A model generated the notes under the pieces. That model had not been told where the DNA came from and made no database searches. It was given only the letters and a program-made list of their open reading frames with translations. Of a stretch of DNA of 64,000 bases, positions 26,294 through 35,737 are shown piece by piece (position 1 is the first letter of the stretch; each line of letters opens with the position of its first letter). Source of the stretch: Gemmatimonadota bacterium. GTDB taxonomy: Bacteria > Latescibacterota > UBA2968 > UBA8231. Both the position numbers and the translations under genes were made by a program. The DNA lies in assembly GCA_009841115.1 (NCBI GenBank), contig VXML01000018.1, positions 62,001 through 126,000 of the forward strand. The letters run 5' to 3'.

Positions 26294-28126
26294 CTACTCG
26301 TGGCCGGCGAAGGTCTCGCGCAGGCTACCGCAACGGTACATCTGGCCGCCGAAGTAGGGATTTTGGGTCTGCATCGCCTGTTGCAGCCAAGCTGCCCCCT
26401 CGTTGTCAAAGGCCATTGGACAGTGAAAAAGATGCACTGGCCCGGCATGGACGCCCCCCTGCCTCGCCACCCGAATCAGCACCGTCGAGAACTCGGCAAA
26501 GGCTTGGCGGGCCGCGGCGAGATCGCCAGCTCCGCTGATCGCGTCTCCGATCTCCTGCGACGCCGGGTGGGCCGCGAGCGTTGCGGCGGCGGCCTTTGCC
26601 CCCGACAGATCGTCCTTGCTCAACGCCTGTTGCGTGGCGAAATAGGCCGTCCAGACCGCGGACGGCGGGCCGTGCGCGTGGCCGTTTGGCTCGTTGTCGC
26701 GCTGGTCGGCCCGCGCTGGCGCATTCATCATGCTCGGCTGGGCGCGGATCTGGAGGGCACTGTCGATTTTGAACGCGCCGTTGACCACCACTTCCTCTCC
26801 CTCGCGCAGACCCTCGCGGACCAAGTAGTAATCCCCAGCCCGCGGCCCGAGCACGACCTCGCGGCCCTCGTACAGGCCCTCGCCGAGCGCGACGTACACC
26901 ACGGCGCGTTTGCCAGTCAGCAGCGGTGCCGAAGCTGGCACCACCAGCGGCATCTCGCGCTCCGCCTCGTCGCCAGTGTCATACAACTCTTCGGCGCGCA
27001 CTAGCGCCATGCCGCAAATGTCGCAGGCACCGGGCTCGTCGCGGACGATCTCTGGGTGCATCGGACTGATCCACTTGCCCTTGAATTCGGGCGACATGGC
27101 GCGTCCGTGGGCACCCACCTCGGCCTGAGCCACGGCCCACACCAGCATTCCTGGCTTCAGCCGACCTTGCTCGTTGGCCACGTTGACCCGCACGCGCACC
27201 GTGCGCGTGCGCTCGTCCAACACTGGATCGACGAAGGATATCTGGCCGCTGAACACTTCGCCCGGATAGGCTTCAGCCGAGAATTCAACGGCTTGGCCAT
27301 AATGGATCCAAGACATATCCGATTCGTAGGCTCGCAGTTCCAGCCACAGCCGAGACAAGTCCGCAATGGTGTAAATCGGCGTCCCGGTCTGCACGTACGC
27401 GCCCTCGCTCAGGTGCTTTTCTATCACCACGCCGCCTGTTGGCGCGTAAATCGTCAGGTGGTCGGAGGCGCTGCGTTCGCGCTCGACGCGCTCGATTTGC
27501 TCCTCCTTCAGCCCGAGCAGGCGCAGCTTTTCGCGCGCGGCCTCGACCGTCGCCTGCGCTGTCTGCCCAACGGACGTGCCGCTGTCAACCAATCGCTCGC
27601 GGGCGCGCAGGGCCTGGATCAGTTCCTCTTGGGCGGTCAACAACTCGGGGCTGTAGAGATAGGCTATGTGATCGCCCTTTTCGACCCGCACGCCCGTGTA
27701 GTCCACGTACAGCCGATCAATCCGGCCCGCTACCCAAGCGGTGATGGAGCGGACTTGCGTCTCATCTACCGCAATCTTGCCAACCATCCGCGTCTCGACC
27801 GGCGCGAAGCGGCGCTCGACCGGAGCAGTCTGGATGCTGGCAAGCTCCTGCGCGGCGGGTGAGAGGCGCAACTGGCGCGGGGCCAAAGTGTCGTCAACCT
27901 CGGGCGCGGCCACTGGAATTAGATCCATAGCGCAGATTGGACACTGACCCGGCCCGGGCTGGCGAATTTGCGGATGCATCGAACAGGTCCACGTTTCGCC
28001 CTTTTCAGCAACCGCAGTGGGTGCGTGTCCGCTGGGTGCATCCGAACCGCTCAAACCCCAACCCACCACCAAGCCGACGATCCCCGCCACTATACCGGTA
28101 GCTATTATCTGTTTCGTTGCTTTCAT
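26294..28126 (-). CDS. cusB: CusB/CzcB-type periplasmic adaptor with two metal-binding motifs
   Basis: RND adaptor of 610 residues with an N-terminal membrane anchor (residues 8-26). A heavy-metal-binding domain at about 45-72 has WTCSMHPQIRQPGPGQCPIC (C48, C62, C65), and a second related MHPEIVRDEPGACDICGM lies near residue 360. Between them are the barrel-sandwich and helical hairpin (LTAQEELIQALRARERL) and beta-barrel domains. A helical C-terminal module of about 110 residues ends with HLFHCPMAFDNEGAAWLQ, resembling DUF3347-type copper-binding tails. Joins CusA to the TolC-like channel; overlaps that gene by 4 bases. Confidence 0.92.
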   Translation of the reverse strand: MKATKQIIATGIVAGIVGLVVGWGLSGSDAPSGHAPTAVAEKGETWTCSMHPQIRQPGPGQCPICAMDLIPVAAPEVDDTLAPRQLRLSPAAQELASIQTAPVERRFAPVETRMVGKIAVDETQVRSITAWVAGRIDRLYVDYTGVRVEKGDHIAYLYSPELLTAQEELIQALRARERLVDSGTSVGQTAQATVEAAREKLRLLGLKEEQIERVERERSASDHLTIYAPTGGVVIEKHLSEGAYVQTGTPIYTIADLSRLWLELRAYESDMSWIHYGQAVEFSAEAYPGEVFSGQISFVDPVLDERTRTVRVRVNVANEQGRLKPGMLVWAVAQAEVGAHGRAMSPEFKGKWISPMHPEIVRDEPGACDICGMALVRAEELYDTGDEAEREMPLVVPASAPLLTGKRAVVYVALGEGLYEGREVVLGPRAGDYYLVREGLREGEEVVVNGAFKIDSALQIRAQPSMMNAPARADQRDNEPNGHAHGPPSAVWTAYFATQQALSKDDLSGAKAAAATLAAHPASQEIGDAISGAGDLAAARQAFAEFSTVLIRVARQGGVHAGPVHLFHCPMAFDNEGAAWLQQAMQTQNPYFGGQMYRCGSLRETFAGHE

Positions 28127-29382
28127 GGTTGAATTTCCTCCGTGGGTTCGCCGACCAGCTTTTCAATCTCGGCCCAATGCAGGGCTTGGTCGGTCCGCGC
28201 CCGCTCGTACGCTAGCTGGAACTCTAACAGAGTGCGTTGGGCGTCGATGACCGCGAGAAAATCGCTGCGGTCGGCGGCGAAGGCGCGCTGCGTCACGTTG
28301 AGCGCCTGTTCGGCCTTGGGCAGCAGACTGTCCCGATAGAGGGCGCTGCGGCTTTGGGCGTCGCGCTGCTTGTACAAGGCCAGTTCCAGCTCGGCAGCAA
28401 GCCTATTCTCCTCGTCCGCAACGCCCTGCAAGGCGGCCTGATAGCTCAGCTTGGCCGCGCGTTCCCCCCCCTCGTAGGACGAGCGCCACAAGGGCAGGTT
28501 GAGCGTGGCCATGGCCATCAACGGATTCGCGCCCCGGTCGCCGATGTGGATGTAATCGAGGCTCACGGTCAAATCCGGGTAAAACTGCTTGCCGGCCAAC
28601 TCGACACCTAGGGACTGCGCCTGCACCTGCGTGTGTCGCATTTGCAGCATTGGATTCGCAGCTTGCAAGCGCGCCTTTAGCACCTCTTCGTCTAAGTCCG
28701 ACGCAGCCATGGGCAGCGAATCGGGCACAGCTATCGGAGCCGTCGCCGCGCGACCGAGCGCCGCATTTAACCGGGCCGCTGCTGGACGCCGCTGCTGACG
28801 CAAGCTGCGCAGTTGATCCTCTAAGCGGCCCAATTCCACCTGCGCCTTGAGAACCGGAGCGTGATCGCCGGTGCCACTGCGATAGCGGGTGCGGCCCACT
28901 TCTTCTAAGTGAGCCAACAGCCGCAAGTTTTCCTCGCTGACGGCGATGGCCCGCTCTAAAAAGTAGCAGTCGTAGTACGCGGCCTTGACCTCGAAAATCA
29001 GCGACCGCCGCGCGGCCTCATAGTGCTGGCCTTCAACTTCGGCCTCCTGCTGGGCGATCCGCCCCTTGAGATCCAATTTGCCCTTCCACGGGAAGGTTTG
29101 CGCCGCGCTAAAGCGCATTTCCTGCGGGCCGGTGCGCGTCTCCACCGGGCGCGCGAAATAGCCGTAGGTCAGGCGGGGATCAACCCAAGCGCTCGCCGGA
29201 GCCACCTTTGCTAGGGCGGCCTCGTAGCGCGCCAAAGCCTGCTTGAGCTTGGGGTTGTGCTGTTCGGCGTAGCGCACGTACTCCGCGAGTTCGGCTCGGG
29301 GATCGAGCGCTGCTTCTTCCTGAGACCAAACCGGTCCTGCAAGCAGACCTGCTAGCAGCAGGGCCGTTTTATTTTTGTACAT
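28123..29382 (-). CDS. cusC: TolC-family outer-membrane efflux channel
   Basis: A 419-residue outer-membrane factor with a signal peptide (residues 1-20, cleaving near VWS-QEE). Two helical repeats of the TolC family are visible: an N-terminal YVRYAEQHNPKLKQALARYEAAL and a second NPMLQMRHTQVQAQSLGVELAG half. It provides the exit duct for the CusBA pump and is first in the order cusC-cusB-cusA. GAGGAG is 8 bases before the ATG. No lipobox is present, unlike E. coli CusC. Confidence 0.9.
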   Translation of the reverse strand: MYKNKTALLLAGLLAGPVWSQEEAALDPRAELAEYVRYAEQHNPKLKQALARYEAALAKVAPASAWVDPRLTYGYFARPVETRTGPQEMRFSAAQTFPWKGKLDLKGRIAQQEAEVEGQHYEAARRSLIFEVKAAYYDCYFLERAIAVSEENLRLLAHLEEVGRTRYRSGTGDHAPVLKAQVELGRLEDQLRSLRQQRRPAAARLNAALGRAATAPIAVPDSLPMAASDLDEEVLKARLQAANPMLQMRHTQVQAQSLGVELAGKQFYPDLTVSLDYIHIGDRGANPLMAMATLNLPLWRSSYEGGERAAKLSYQAALQGVADEENRLAAELELALYKQRDAQSRSALYRDSLLPKAEQALNVTQRAFAADRSDFLAVIDAQRTLLEFQLAYERARTDQALHWAEIEKLVGEPTEEIQP

Positions 29383-29532
29383 GCAATTACTCCTCGCCGC
29401 GTGGAGGTCTGAGATTCGCGCACAGACCCCCGCAAATTGAGTGGAGTGTGAGACTTAGAAACGTCTGGAAATTTCCGAGTGTGCCCTATAAGCTCGGATA
29501 GCTCATTTAGGACAAACTCAGTGCGGCGAGAA

Positions 29533-29889
29533 TCAGATCAGAAAGGAACAGTAGAGCTGGAAAAGCGGGGGATGCGGCTCGGGGATGCGGTTGGGCAGCG
29601 ACCGCAGTGCAGCCGAACGAGGCGGCAGCGGAGTGGTCGCCACTATTCCAATCGCGGGCGTTGAGACGGACGGCTGCTCGGCTGGGGGAACAAACGGAAG
29701 AGACGCGCTGTTGGATTCGGTGCGCAGACAACAACAACCCGCTTGCAGGCCCACGTCGCCGCAGGTATTGGCGACGTGGCAAGGCATCGGAGCGGCCTCT
29801 GCAACCGGAGCGCAGAAAACCTGCAAGCCGCTACAGGCGAAAGCCAGCAGCAGGACTAAAGACGTGGTTATGGGTCGAAAGTTTTTCAT
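29533..29889 (-). CDS. small Cys-rich exported protein upstream of cusCBA
   Basis: A 118-residue protein with a signal peptide (to about residue 32, AEA-AP) followed by CHVANTCGDVGLQAGCCC, a cluster of five cysteines and a histidine suited to binding soft metals, and then a proline-rich tail. Small Cys-rich exported proteins are often the first gene of metal-efflux operons. It is on the same strand 150 bases before cusC, so it may be a periplasmic copper sponge or sensor; this is inference from position and cysteine content. No ribosome site is obvious; an inverted repeat abuts the start codon. Confidence 0.6.
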   Translation of the reverse strand: MKNFRPITTSLVLLLAFACSGLQVFCAPVAEAAPMPCHVANTCGDVGLQAGCCCLRTESNSASLPFVPPAEQPSVSTPAIGIVATTPLPPRSAALRSLPNRIPEPHPPLFQLYCSFLI

Positions 29890-29890
29890 T

Positions 29891-29919
29891 AGCGATCAAT
29901 CGCTCGGCAGCAGGCCGAG
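29891..29919 (-). promoter_or_regulatory. two adjacent inverted repeats at the start of the Cys-rich gene
   Basis: AGCGAT-CA-ATCGCT (29891-29904) is a perfect palindrome one base upstream of the start codon, and CTCGGC-AGCAG-GCCGAG (29903-29919) overlaps it. They lie where the ribosome site should be. They could be a regulator-binding operator or alternative leader hairpins controlling the metal operon. Confidence 0.45.
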
Positions 29920-29983
29920 TACGCAAATAGACTACAGACCGAATAAAGAAGTTTCAACCGAATTAGCGCAAGCGCAAAATCCG

Positions 29984-30700
29984 CTACTTGGACACCATCT
30001 TGCGCACGCCGCGCTCGTATACCACTTCGTACTCGCCCTCCGGCACCTCCATATTCCGCACGGCTAATTCGCCCATCGTCACCAGCGGCTCAGACTGCAA
30101 GAGCAGTTCGTCGAACGACTCCTCGGGCGTCTTGCCAGTGGTATCTAAGACGATGGTGCGGTTTTGGTGGCTAAACAGCGACGCGGCAATTTCTTCCTCA
30201 AAGCGCGCTTTGACCTCGGCAATGTGTTCCTGGCGCACGACCGGATATTCGTGCGGGCTGTCCTGCATCCGCCGCGCGATCTCCTCGTCAGAGGCCGTTA
30301 CGTGGAATAGCACCACATCGGGCAGATGGGCCTCTAACACCAACGATTCGTAGAGCCGCTGGAAGCCGTAGTGGAAGTTCGGGTAGTAAAAGCTGTTCGG
30401 GTCGTCGCCGTAAAAGCTAGTGTACACGGCTTCCTCTAAATGCCAGCCGACGATCAGCGGACAGGCGTATTTTTTTATGATGTCCACGTGGTAGTGGATC
30501 TGCATCCGCTGTCCGCGCTCCTTTATGTCGTTGGGCAGATCGACCAAGATCTTGCGCGACTCCGGGCTGAGCGACGCGTCGGGGAGGGTGAAGTGATCGT
30601 CCCCGTGGATGGGAACTCGGCGGTGCCGGTAGTACTCCCCAAGCATGGTGGCCAGTGTGCTTTTCCCTGCGTATTCAATGCCTGCGAAAATGCTGCGCAT
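29984..30700 (-). CDS. P-loop nucleotide/nucleoside kinase-like protein
   Basis: A 238-residue protein beginning at once with a Walker A motif (GIEYAGKST, residues 7-15) and a thymidylate-kinase-like order: an H-G-D-D-H site, an LID-like RMQDSPHEYP arginine region and the VVLFHVTASDEEIARR strand. It probably phosphorylates a small molecule, but the nucleoside-binding DR(Y/F/H) motif of true thymidylate kinase is not seen, so the substrate is uncertain. It is divergent from the ferrochelatase gene with about 90 bases between. Confidence 0.7.
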   Translation of the reverse strand: MRSIFAGIEYAGKSTLATMLGEYYRHRRVPIHGDDHFTLPDASLSPESRKILVDLPNDIKERGQRMQIHYHVDIIKKYACPLIVGWHLEEAVYTSFYGDDPNSFYYPNFHYGFQRLYESLVLEAHLPDVVLFHVTASDEEIARRMQDSPHEYPVVRQEHIAEVKARFEEEIAASLFSHQNRTIVLDTTGKTPEESFDELLLQSEPLVTMGELAVRNMEVPEGEYEVVYERGVRKMVSK

Positions 30701-30789
30701 TTCTACTCTCCTTCGGGCTTTTCAAGACGGCGTTCTCGGATATATTCTCAAAAGTAAGTCGCCGCACACCCTCCAGCAAACGCCCGCTT

Positions 30790-31806
30790 ATGCCCGCTAG
30801 CTCCTCCAAAATTGGCGTCCTCGTCGCCCAGCTCGGCACGCCGCAAGCGCCCACCGCCCGCGCCCTGCGGCCCTATTTGCGCCAATTTCTCTCCGATCCG
30901 CGCGTCATCGACCTCCACCCGCTCAGGTGGTATCCCATTCTCTATCTCTTTGTCCTCACCCGCCGGCCCGCGCGCTCGGCCGTCCTGTACGCCAACATCT
31001 GGACCGACGAAGGCTCGCCTCTCATGGTCCATTCCCAAGCGCAGACCCGAGGCTTGCAAGAGCGGTTGGGAGAGGCGTATCGGGTCGTACTCGGCATGCG
31101 CTACGGCGAGCCGAGCATCGAGCGCGCCGTACAGTCCCTAGAAAGTGAAGGCATCGAGCGCATCCTCGTCTTTCCCATGTTCCCGCAGTTTTCCTGCGCC
31201 ACCACCGGCTCGATCTACGACGCGGTCAACCGCGCTGCCTTAGGCCGGCGCTGCCCTTGGTTTTTCGCCCGCAAACGTCAGATGCCAGCGCTGCGCTTCG
31301 TCCCGCCCTACGCAGATCACCCCGCGTACATCAACGCGCTCAAACAGTCGGTCGCCGCAGCAGTCGCCCGCCTCAGTTGGACGCCCGACCGCTATCTAAT
31401 CACTTTCCACGGCATTCCCCAGCGCTACGTCGATGAAGGGGACCCCTACCGCCGCCACTGCGAGGAAACCGCGCGCCAGCTAGCCACAGCGCTGGGCCTC
31501 GCAGACGACGAGTGGGTCAGCGGCTTCCAATCGCGCTTCGGCAAAGAGCCTTGGCTAGAACCTTATACCGAGGACGTCCTAGAGCGCCTCGGGGGACAGG
31601 GCGTGCGTCGCTTAGTCGCCATCTGCCCCGGCTTTACCTCCGATTGTCTCGAAACGCTCGACGAGATTGGCCGCGAAGGGGCCGAGCAATTTGCCCACGG
31701 AGGCGGCCAACAGTTCCACTTAGTGCCCTGCCTCAACGACCACCCAGCTTGGCTCGACGCCATGGCAACCATTGCCCGTCGAGAACTGGCCGGTTGGAAT
31801 ACCTGA
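30790..31806 (+). CDS. hemH: ferrochelatase
   Basis: A 338-residue enzyme from the ATG at 30790 (a longer open frame upstream covers the divergent intergenic region and was not used). It inserts ferrous iron into protoporphyrin IX (or coproporphyrin III) in haem synthesis. Metal-site residues are H207 in LITFHGIPQRY and E288 in CPGFTSDCLETLDE, both conserved; the N-terminal VAQLGTPQAPTARALRPYL and YPILY stretches match the family. No other haem genes are in the window. No clear ribosome-binding site precedes the start. Confidence 0.93.
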   Translation: MPASSSKIGVLVAQLGTPQAPTARALRPYLRQFLSDPRVIDLHPLRWYPILYLFVLTRRPARSAVLYANIWTDEGSPLMVHSQAQTRGLQERLGEAYRVVLGMRYGEPSIERAVQSLESEGIERILVFPMFPQFSCATTGSIYDAVNRAALGRRCPWFFARKRQMPALRFVPPYADHPAYINALKQSVAAAVARLSWTPDRYLITFHGIPQRYVDEGDPYRRHCEETARQLATALGLADDEWVSGFQSRFGKEPWLEPYTEDVLERLGGQGVRRLVAICPGFTSDCLETLDEIGREGAEQFAHGGGQQFHLVPCLNDHPAWLDAMATIARRELAGWNT

Positions 31807-31813
31807 CGGCAAT

Positions 31814-31854
31814 GTGTCATTTACTTGACACTTTTGCGTATTTTTTGTCATACT
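31814..31854 (+). promoter_or_regulatory. candidate sigma-70 promoter overlapped by an operator-like palindrome
   Basis: TTGACA at 31825-31830 is followed after 18 bases by CATACT (31849-31854). A perfect inverted repeat, GTGTCA-TTTACT-TGACAC (31814-31831), covers the -35 box, as a repressor operator would. Transcription would begin only about 8 bases before the ATG at 31870, and there is no Shine-Dalgarno sequence, so the gene may be translated nearly leaderless. Confidence 0.5.
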
Positions 31855-31869
31855 TAGCGCGGCTCTGTT

Positions 31870-32979
31870 ATGGATAAGCTCCCCCCCGCGCTCGAACGCA
31901 AACTCATCCGCCTCGGCACCCGTCTCATCGATCAAAAACGCGGCCGACGCCTCATCGAGCCGACCAAAGACCGCGCTGGCTTCTGGTTCGGCGGCGGCAA
32001 CTCGGTCCGCGACCCCCACGATGGCAGCCTCTATCTCATCGGCCGCTACCGCGATGCCGGCGACAGCCGCACCGGCCTGACCGCCGGCCCCCGAGGCCGC
32101 GCCCTAGCCATCTTTCGCTCGACGGACAATGGACGCAGCTTTGCCGAGGTTCGCACTTGGGACAAATCCGACCTCTACTGCGGCTCAGCCGTACTCAGCA
32201 TTGAGGGCAGTGCTCTGCGCCTCAACAAGCGCCGCGTTCAAGTGCTAGTCTCCACTGAAAAAGTTCGCCTCTATCCGCGGCCCGTCGCCGCTTTTCAGAA
32301 ACCGGGCACTGGCGTCTGGAGCATCGACGCCTTCTCCGCCACCTCCATCGACCAACTCGACCCACAGGATTCGATTGCCCCGCTGCTGACAAGCGACGAT
32401 CCAGCCTATCTGCACCTAAAAGACCCCAACCTCTCAGCCAGAATGGGCCGACAACCTCTGCTACTTTATTGCAGCCATCCGTACACTTGGTCTGCGAGCA
32501 CTTCGGGCCGTGCCGCGCTCGCGGCTGACTCGTGCGCAAGCCATGGCCACGACTTCTTTCCCCGTGGCCCAACCTGGGATGTGGCTACCTTGCGCATCAC
32601 TTGCCGCTTGCCCGTGCCCAAGGTGGGCGCGTTCGCTTGTTTGCCCTCGCTCTCGCTCTATTTCTACGACGGGGCCGAGTCCATGCACCCACTCAAAGCG
32701 CATGAAAAGGGAGTCACCCGACCGCGCGGTTACTCCTGCGAAGAACTGGGCGGCTTGGCGTATGGCTTCGATCGCCAGTTTCCGCGCCTCCACCGCCTCA
32801 GCCATCTCCAACCGCTCTTTGTCTCGCCGGAAGGCACGGGCTGCTCGCGCTACGTGTCCGTGCTGACCGAAGCAGACGGAGGGCTATTCGCCACTTGGCA
32901 GCGCTCAACCCCCACCCGCTCGCAGCCGCTTTTCGGCCACCGGCTCACGCCAAGGCGGGTCGAGTCCCTGCTTTCCTGA
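31870..32979 (+). CDS. beta-propeller-like (sialidase/BNR-type) protein of unknown function
   Basis: A 369-residue protein with an Asp-box motif (FRSTDNGRSF, near residue 90) as in sialidases and other six-bladed propellers, and regularly spaced aromatic strands such as GSLYLIGRYRD, FACLPSLSLYFYDG. No signal peptide is present, so it would be cytoplasmic. Catalytic arginine triad of sialidases is not evident. Similar proteins are annotated as glycosidase-like or hypothetical. Ends 5 bases before the convergent esterase stop. Confidence 0.6.
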   Translation: MDKLPPALERKLIRLGTRLIDQKRGRRLIEPTKDRAGFWFGGGNSVRDPHDGSLYLIGRYRDAGDSRTGLTAGPRGRALAIFRSTDNGRSFAEVRTWDKSDLYCGSAVLSIEGSALRLNKRRVQVLVSTEKVRLYPRPVAAFQKPGTGVWSIDAFSATSIDQLDPQDSIAPLLTSDDPAYLHLKDPNLSARMGRQPLLLYCSHPYTWSASTSGRAALAADSCASHGHDFFPRGPTWDVATLRITCRLPVPKVGAFACLPSLSLYFYDGAESMHPLKAHEKGVTRPRGYSCEELGGLAYGFDRQFPRLHRLSHLQPLFVSPEGTGCSRYVSVLTEADGGLFATWQRSTPTRSQPLFGHRLTPRRVESLLS

Positions 32980-32983
32980 TTTT

Positions 32984-33634
32984 TTAAGGAGTATCCAGCC
33001 GCGCCCGCAGCCAAGCGTCCAAGTCCTCTAAACACGGCTGGGCAATCGCGTGGGGCATATCGTATTCTTTGTACTGCAAATCCAACCCGAGGGGAGCAAG
33101 CAAGTCTCTAGAGGCACGGGCTTGGGCAATGGGAATGACCGGATCGAACCGCCCGTGCGACATAAAAACCTTCAGGTCACGCACCGCCGCCGCATTCTCC
33201 GGCAACATCTCTGGACAGCACAACCCACTCAATGCAATGGCCCCAGCAAAATCCCGAGGCCGCTTTAGCGCGGCCGCCAGCGCCATGCTCGCCCCTTGGC
33301 TAAACCCCGCGATGAAGACGCGAGTTGGCCGGTGTTCTTGCCGCAGCGCATCCACTAAGGCCAAGACCTGCGCGAGCGGTTCTTCGGCCTCGGCAAAAGC
33401 AAAGCGTACTCCCTCTGCGCCGATCTCGATATTAAACCATGCAAAACCGCCGAAATCGAGCGCATAGGGCGCACGGACACTGACGCAAATCAGCCGCGCA
33501 TCCAAGTACGGTGCCAAGCCCAGCAGATCCTCCTCATTGGCACCATAGCCGTGTAAGAGCAAGAGTAGCGGCGCACCCTCGGGGGGCGCATCGGGCGACT
33601 TGTGGACGACGTGGTAGAGAGATGCTGTGGTCAT
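32984..33634 (-). CDS. alpha/beta hydrolase, carboxylesterase/phospholipase type
   Basis: A 216-residue serine esterase of the YpfH/acyl-protein-thioesterase-like family. Nucleophile S112 sits in GFSQGASM, the acid is in SHGRFDPVIPI (about D163) and the histidine in YDMPHAI (about H195). The oxyanion loop is LLLLHGYGANEED. Likely cleaves carboxyl esters; physiological substrate unknown. It follows the GH78-like gene by 7 bases and is probably co-transcribed with it. Confidence 0.85.
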   Translation of the reverse strand: MTTASLYHVVHKSPDAPPEGAPLLLLLHGYGANEEDLLGLAPYLDARLICVSVRAPYALDFGGFAWFNIEIGAEGVRFAFAEAEEPLAQVLALVDALRQEHRPTRVFIAGFSQGASMALAAALKRPRDFAGAIALSGLCCPEMLPENAAAVRDLKVFMSHGRFDPVIPIAQARASRDLLAPLGLDLQYKEYDMPHAIAQPCLEDLDAWLRARLDTP

Positions 33635-33641
33635 ATCGCCG

Positions 33642-35735
33642 CTACGCTACCGACACTTCGTACTGACCAGCCCGCCGCAACACCATCACCACCCGCTCCT
33701 CTTCGCTAATCAGCTCCTGCACGTGGAAGTTGAGGTGGGCCTTCTCGTTGCGCCACACCGTCTCGCCGTTGATTTCGATTTGGGGAAAGCGCTTGTAGCA
33801 GCGGGGTACGGACAGGTGCGTCTCACCGTCGTGCGGCACGGAAAGGCGTGCAGAAAAGCCGCCGCCATACGCGCCCCAAGCGATCTCAACATCGCCGTGT
33901 TGCGTAGGCACGACGCCCTCGGCGCGTTCGAGCCCAGACAACTGCGGCCGAATCTCCAAGATTCCCTCGGCCTTGGGCACTACCCCCAGCACATGCGCCG
34001 CCAGCAAGCTCTCCGGTCCAGGCTGCGCGGCCAACGACCCGGTCTTCTCACCCCACGTCCGGCCCGGACGCGCCAGCAAGCGGCCCCATTTTCTCTGTAC
34101 GTAAGCCAAGGCCGCCGTATCTGCGCCCGCCTGCCACAGCGCCCCAGCGACAAAAAACGCCTGCCACCAATCGTCTTCTGACGTCGAACTGCCGGATAGG
34201 TGCTCCGCCACCCGTGCCTGCTGCTCAGGGTTGGCCAACGCAAAGTAAAGCACCAAGGCATTCGTCCAGCGGCTGCAATCAGCAGCCCCGACGGCATCGG
34301 CAAAAAGCCCTTGCTCTTCGCTCCAAGCGGCTTGTAATGCCTTGCGCGCTCGGTGATGGGCGCGCTCGCATTGGACCGCTTGTTGACGGTCGCCCGTGCG
34401 TCGGCACAAGGCCGCGACCGCCAGCCAAGCCCCAGCCTGCACAGCGACAGCAGCAGTCGCCGACGCACCCTCGGTCGTTTGCAAGCTGTTCACTAGGCCC
34501 GCTAGCCGCTCGGCAGTCAATCGCTCGCCGTCGTAGCGCTGCGCCAGTTCGACGAACAATGCGTGGAAACAGGCCTGTTCCCCGCCAATAGGTATCTCGC
34601 TGCTAGCCAGTACGGCGCGCACCGTATCCACACTGCCAGTCACATACAAATCGTTCATGGCCCAAACGTAGAGCCGGTCCCAGTTGAGCCGGTCCTCGCC
34701 GAGGGCGTATCCCTCTTGGCGGCTAGCGGCCAAGGTTTGCTCCCCAGTCCCCCACAACCGCTCCCAATCTTCGCCCACGGTCGTAAAGCGCCCGCGCGGC
34801 TCGACAACTACGCGCCGCTCCACCAGCGCGACACTGTCTATTTCCATGTCTTCTGGACACGATCCGATCCGCACCACTAAGTAGCGGCACGTCGCCAATT
34901 GAGGCGCGGTCCACTCCTGCAACCCATCGCGGCACACGTAGCGCAAGCGCGATTCCACCGTGCCCAACGCTCGCGCAAAACCTAGATCAATCACTGCGCC
35001 GGCCTTGCCCCGCAGCCGCAGATGGGGGAATCCGCAGAGCAACCGCCCGAAGTCCAAAACCAAGTACGCGGCCCGAGCTTCGTCTGTTGCCTGCACCAAG
35101 GAGTAGGTTTTGCCGCCTGTCAGGAACGCTTCTCGCCGCACGCATTTGGCGGTCTGCATGGCCTCGGGGGAAGCGATCCATTCGATCGCACCCTCGCCAG
35201 CTACCTCGCCAAAAGCCACCACCTCCCGAGCCCACACCATGCTTTCCTCAGCGGGCAACGGCGACCAATTCCTCGGCTCGGCTCCTGCTACGACCGTGGC
35301 TTCCCGCCATCCCGCAAATCGCCCTTTGGTCCACTCAGCCGGTGCCAACACGGCCACATAGCTAGCCGGACCCCAAGCATCAGCGGGCTGCACCTGCCAA
35401 GGCGCGCCGGTGTACAGCACCTGCTCGGCCCCATCGCTGCGCTCGATTCTTCCCTCAGCACAGAACCAGTCCGCTATGCCGCAGCCGATGGCAAGAACCA
35501 ACAGCACATTTTCGCCCTCCCGCAGCGCAGCGTCCAACGCAAATTGCTCCCACATGGGCACTTCGGCCACCGCTGGTCCCAATCCCCTGCCCACTCGCTC
35601 GCCGTTCAAGTACACCTCGTACGGCCCACTCGCAGAGCAGCGCAGCAACCCTTTGGCTGCTGCGCTGTTCAGGTAGAACTCAAGACGGATATATACGGCC
35701 AGAGCGGCCGGATGCCATATAGATTGTGAGCTCAT
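33642..35735 (-). CDS. divergent GH78-like (alpha-L-rhamnosidase-type) protein
   Basis: A protein of about 697 residues from the ATG at 35735 (a TTG at 35741 overlaps the htrA stop). N-terminal jelly-roll part has SGPYEVYLNGERVGRGLGPA, as in rhamnosidases; a middle (alpha/alpha)6 part has EDRLNWDRLYVWAMNDL, aligning with the GH78 region DxRxGWxGD but with altered acids; a final beta-domain holds GDVEIAWGAYGGGFSARLSV. No signal peptide, so intracellular. Because the catalytic-site motif is degenerate, activity on rhamnosides is uncertain. It follows htrA directly. Confidence 0.72.
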   Translation of the reverse strand: MSSQSIWHPAALAVYIRLEFYLNSAAAKGLLRCSASGPYEVYLNGERVGRGLGPAVAEVPMWEQFALDAALREGENVLLVLAIGCGIADWFCAEGRIERSDGAEQVLYTGAPWQVQPADAWGPASYVAVLAPAEWTKGRFAGWREATVVAGAEPRNWSPLPAEESMVWAREVVAFGEVAGEGAIEWIASPEAMQTAKCVRREAFLTGGKTYSLVQATDEARAAYLVLDFGRLLCGFPHLRLRGKAGAVIDLGFARALGTVESRLRYVCRDGLQEWTAPQLATCRYLVVRIGSCPEDMEIDSVALVERRVVVEPRGRFTTVGEDWERLWGTGEQTLAASRQEGYALGEDRLNWDRLYVWAMNDLYVTGSVDTVRAVLASSEIPIGGEQACFHALFVELAQRYDGERLTAERLAGLVNSLQTTEGASATAAVAVQAGAWLAVAALCRRTGDRQQAVQCERAHHRARKALQAAWSEEQGLFADAVGAADCSRWTNALVLYFALANPEQQARVAEHLSGSSTSEDDWWQAFFVAGALWQAGADTAALAYVQRKWGRLLARPGRTWGEKTGSLAAQPGPESLLAAHVLGVVPKAEGILEIRPQLSGLERAEGVVPTQHGDVEIAWGAYGGGFSARLSVPHDGETHLSVPRCYKRFPQIEINGETVWRNEKAHLNFHVQELISEEERVVMVLRRAGQYEVSVA

Positions 35736-35737
35736 AC

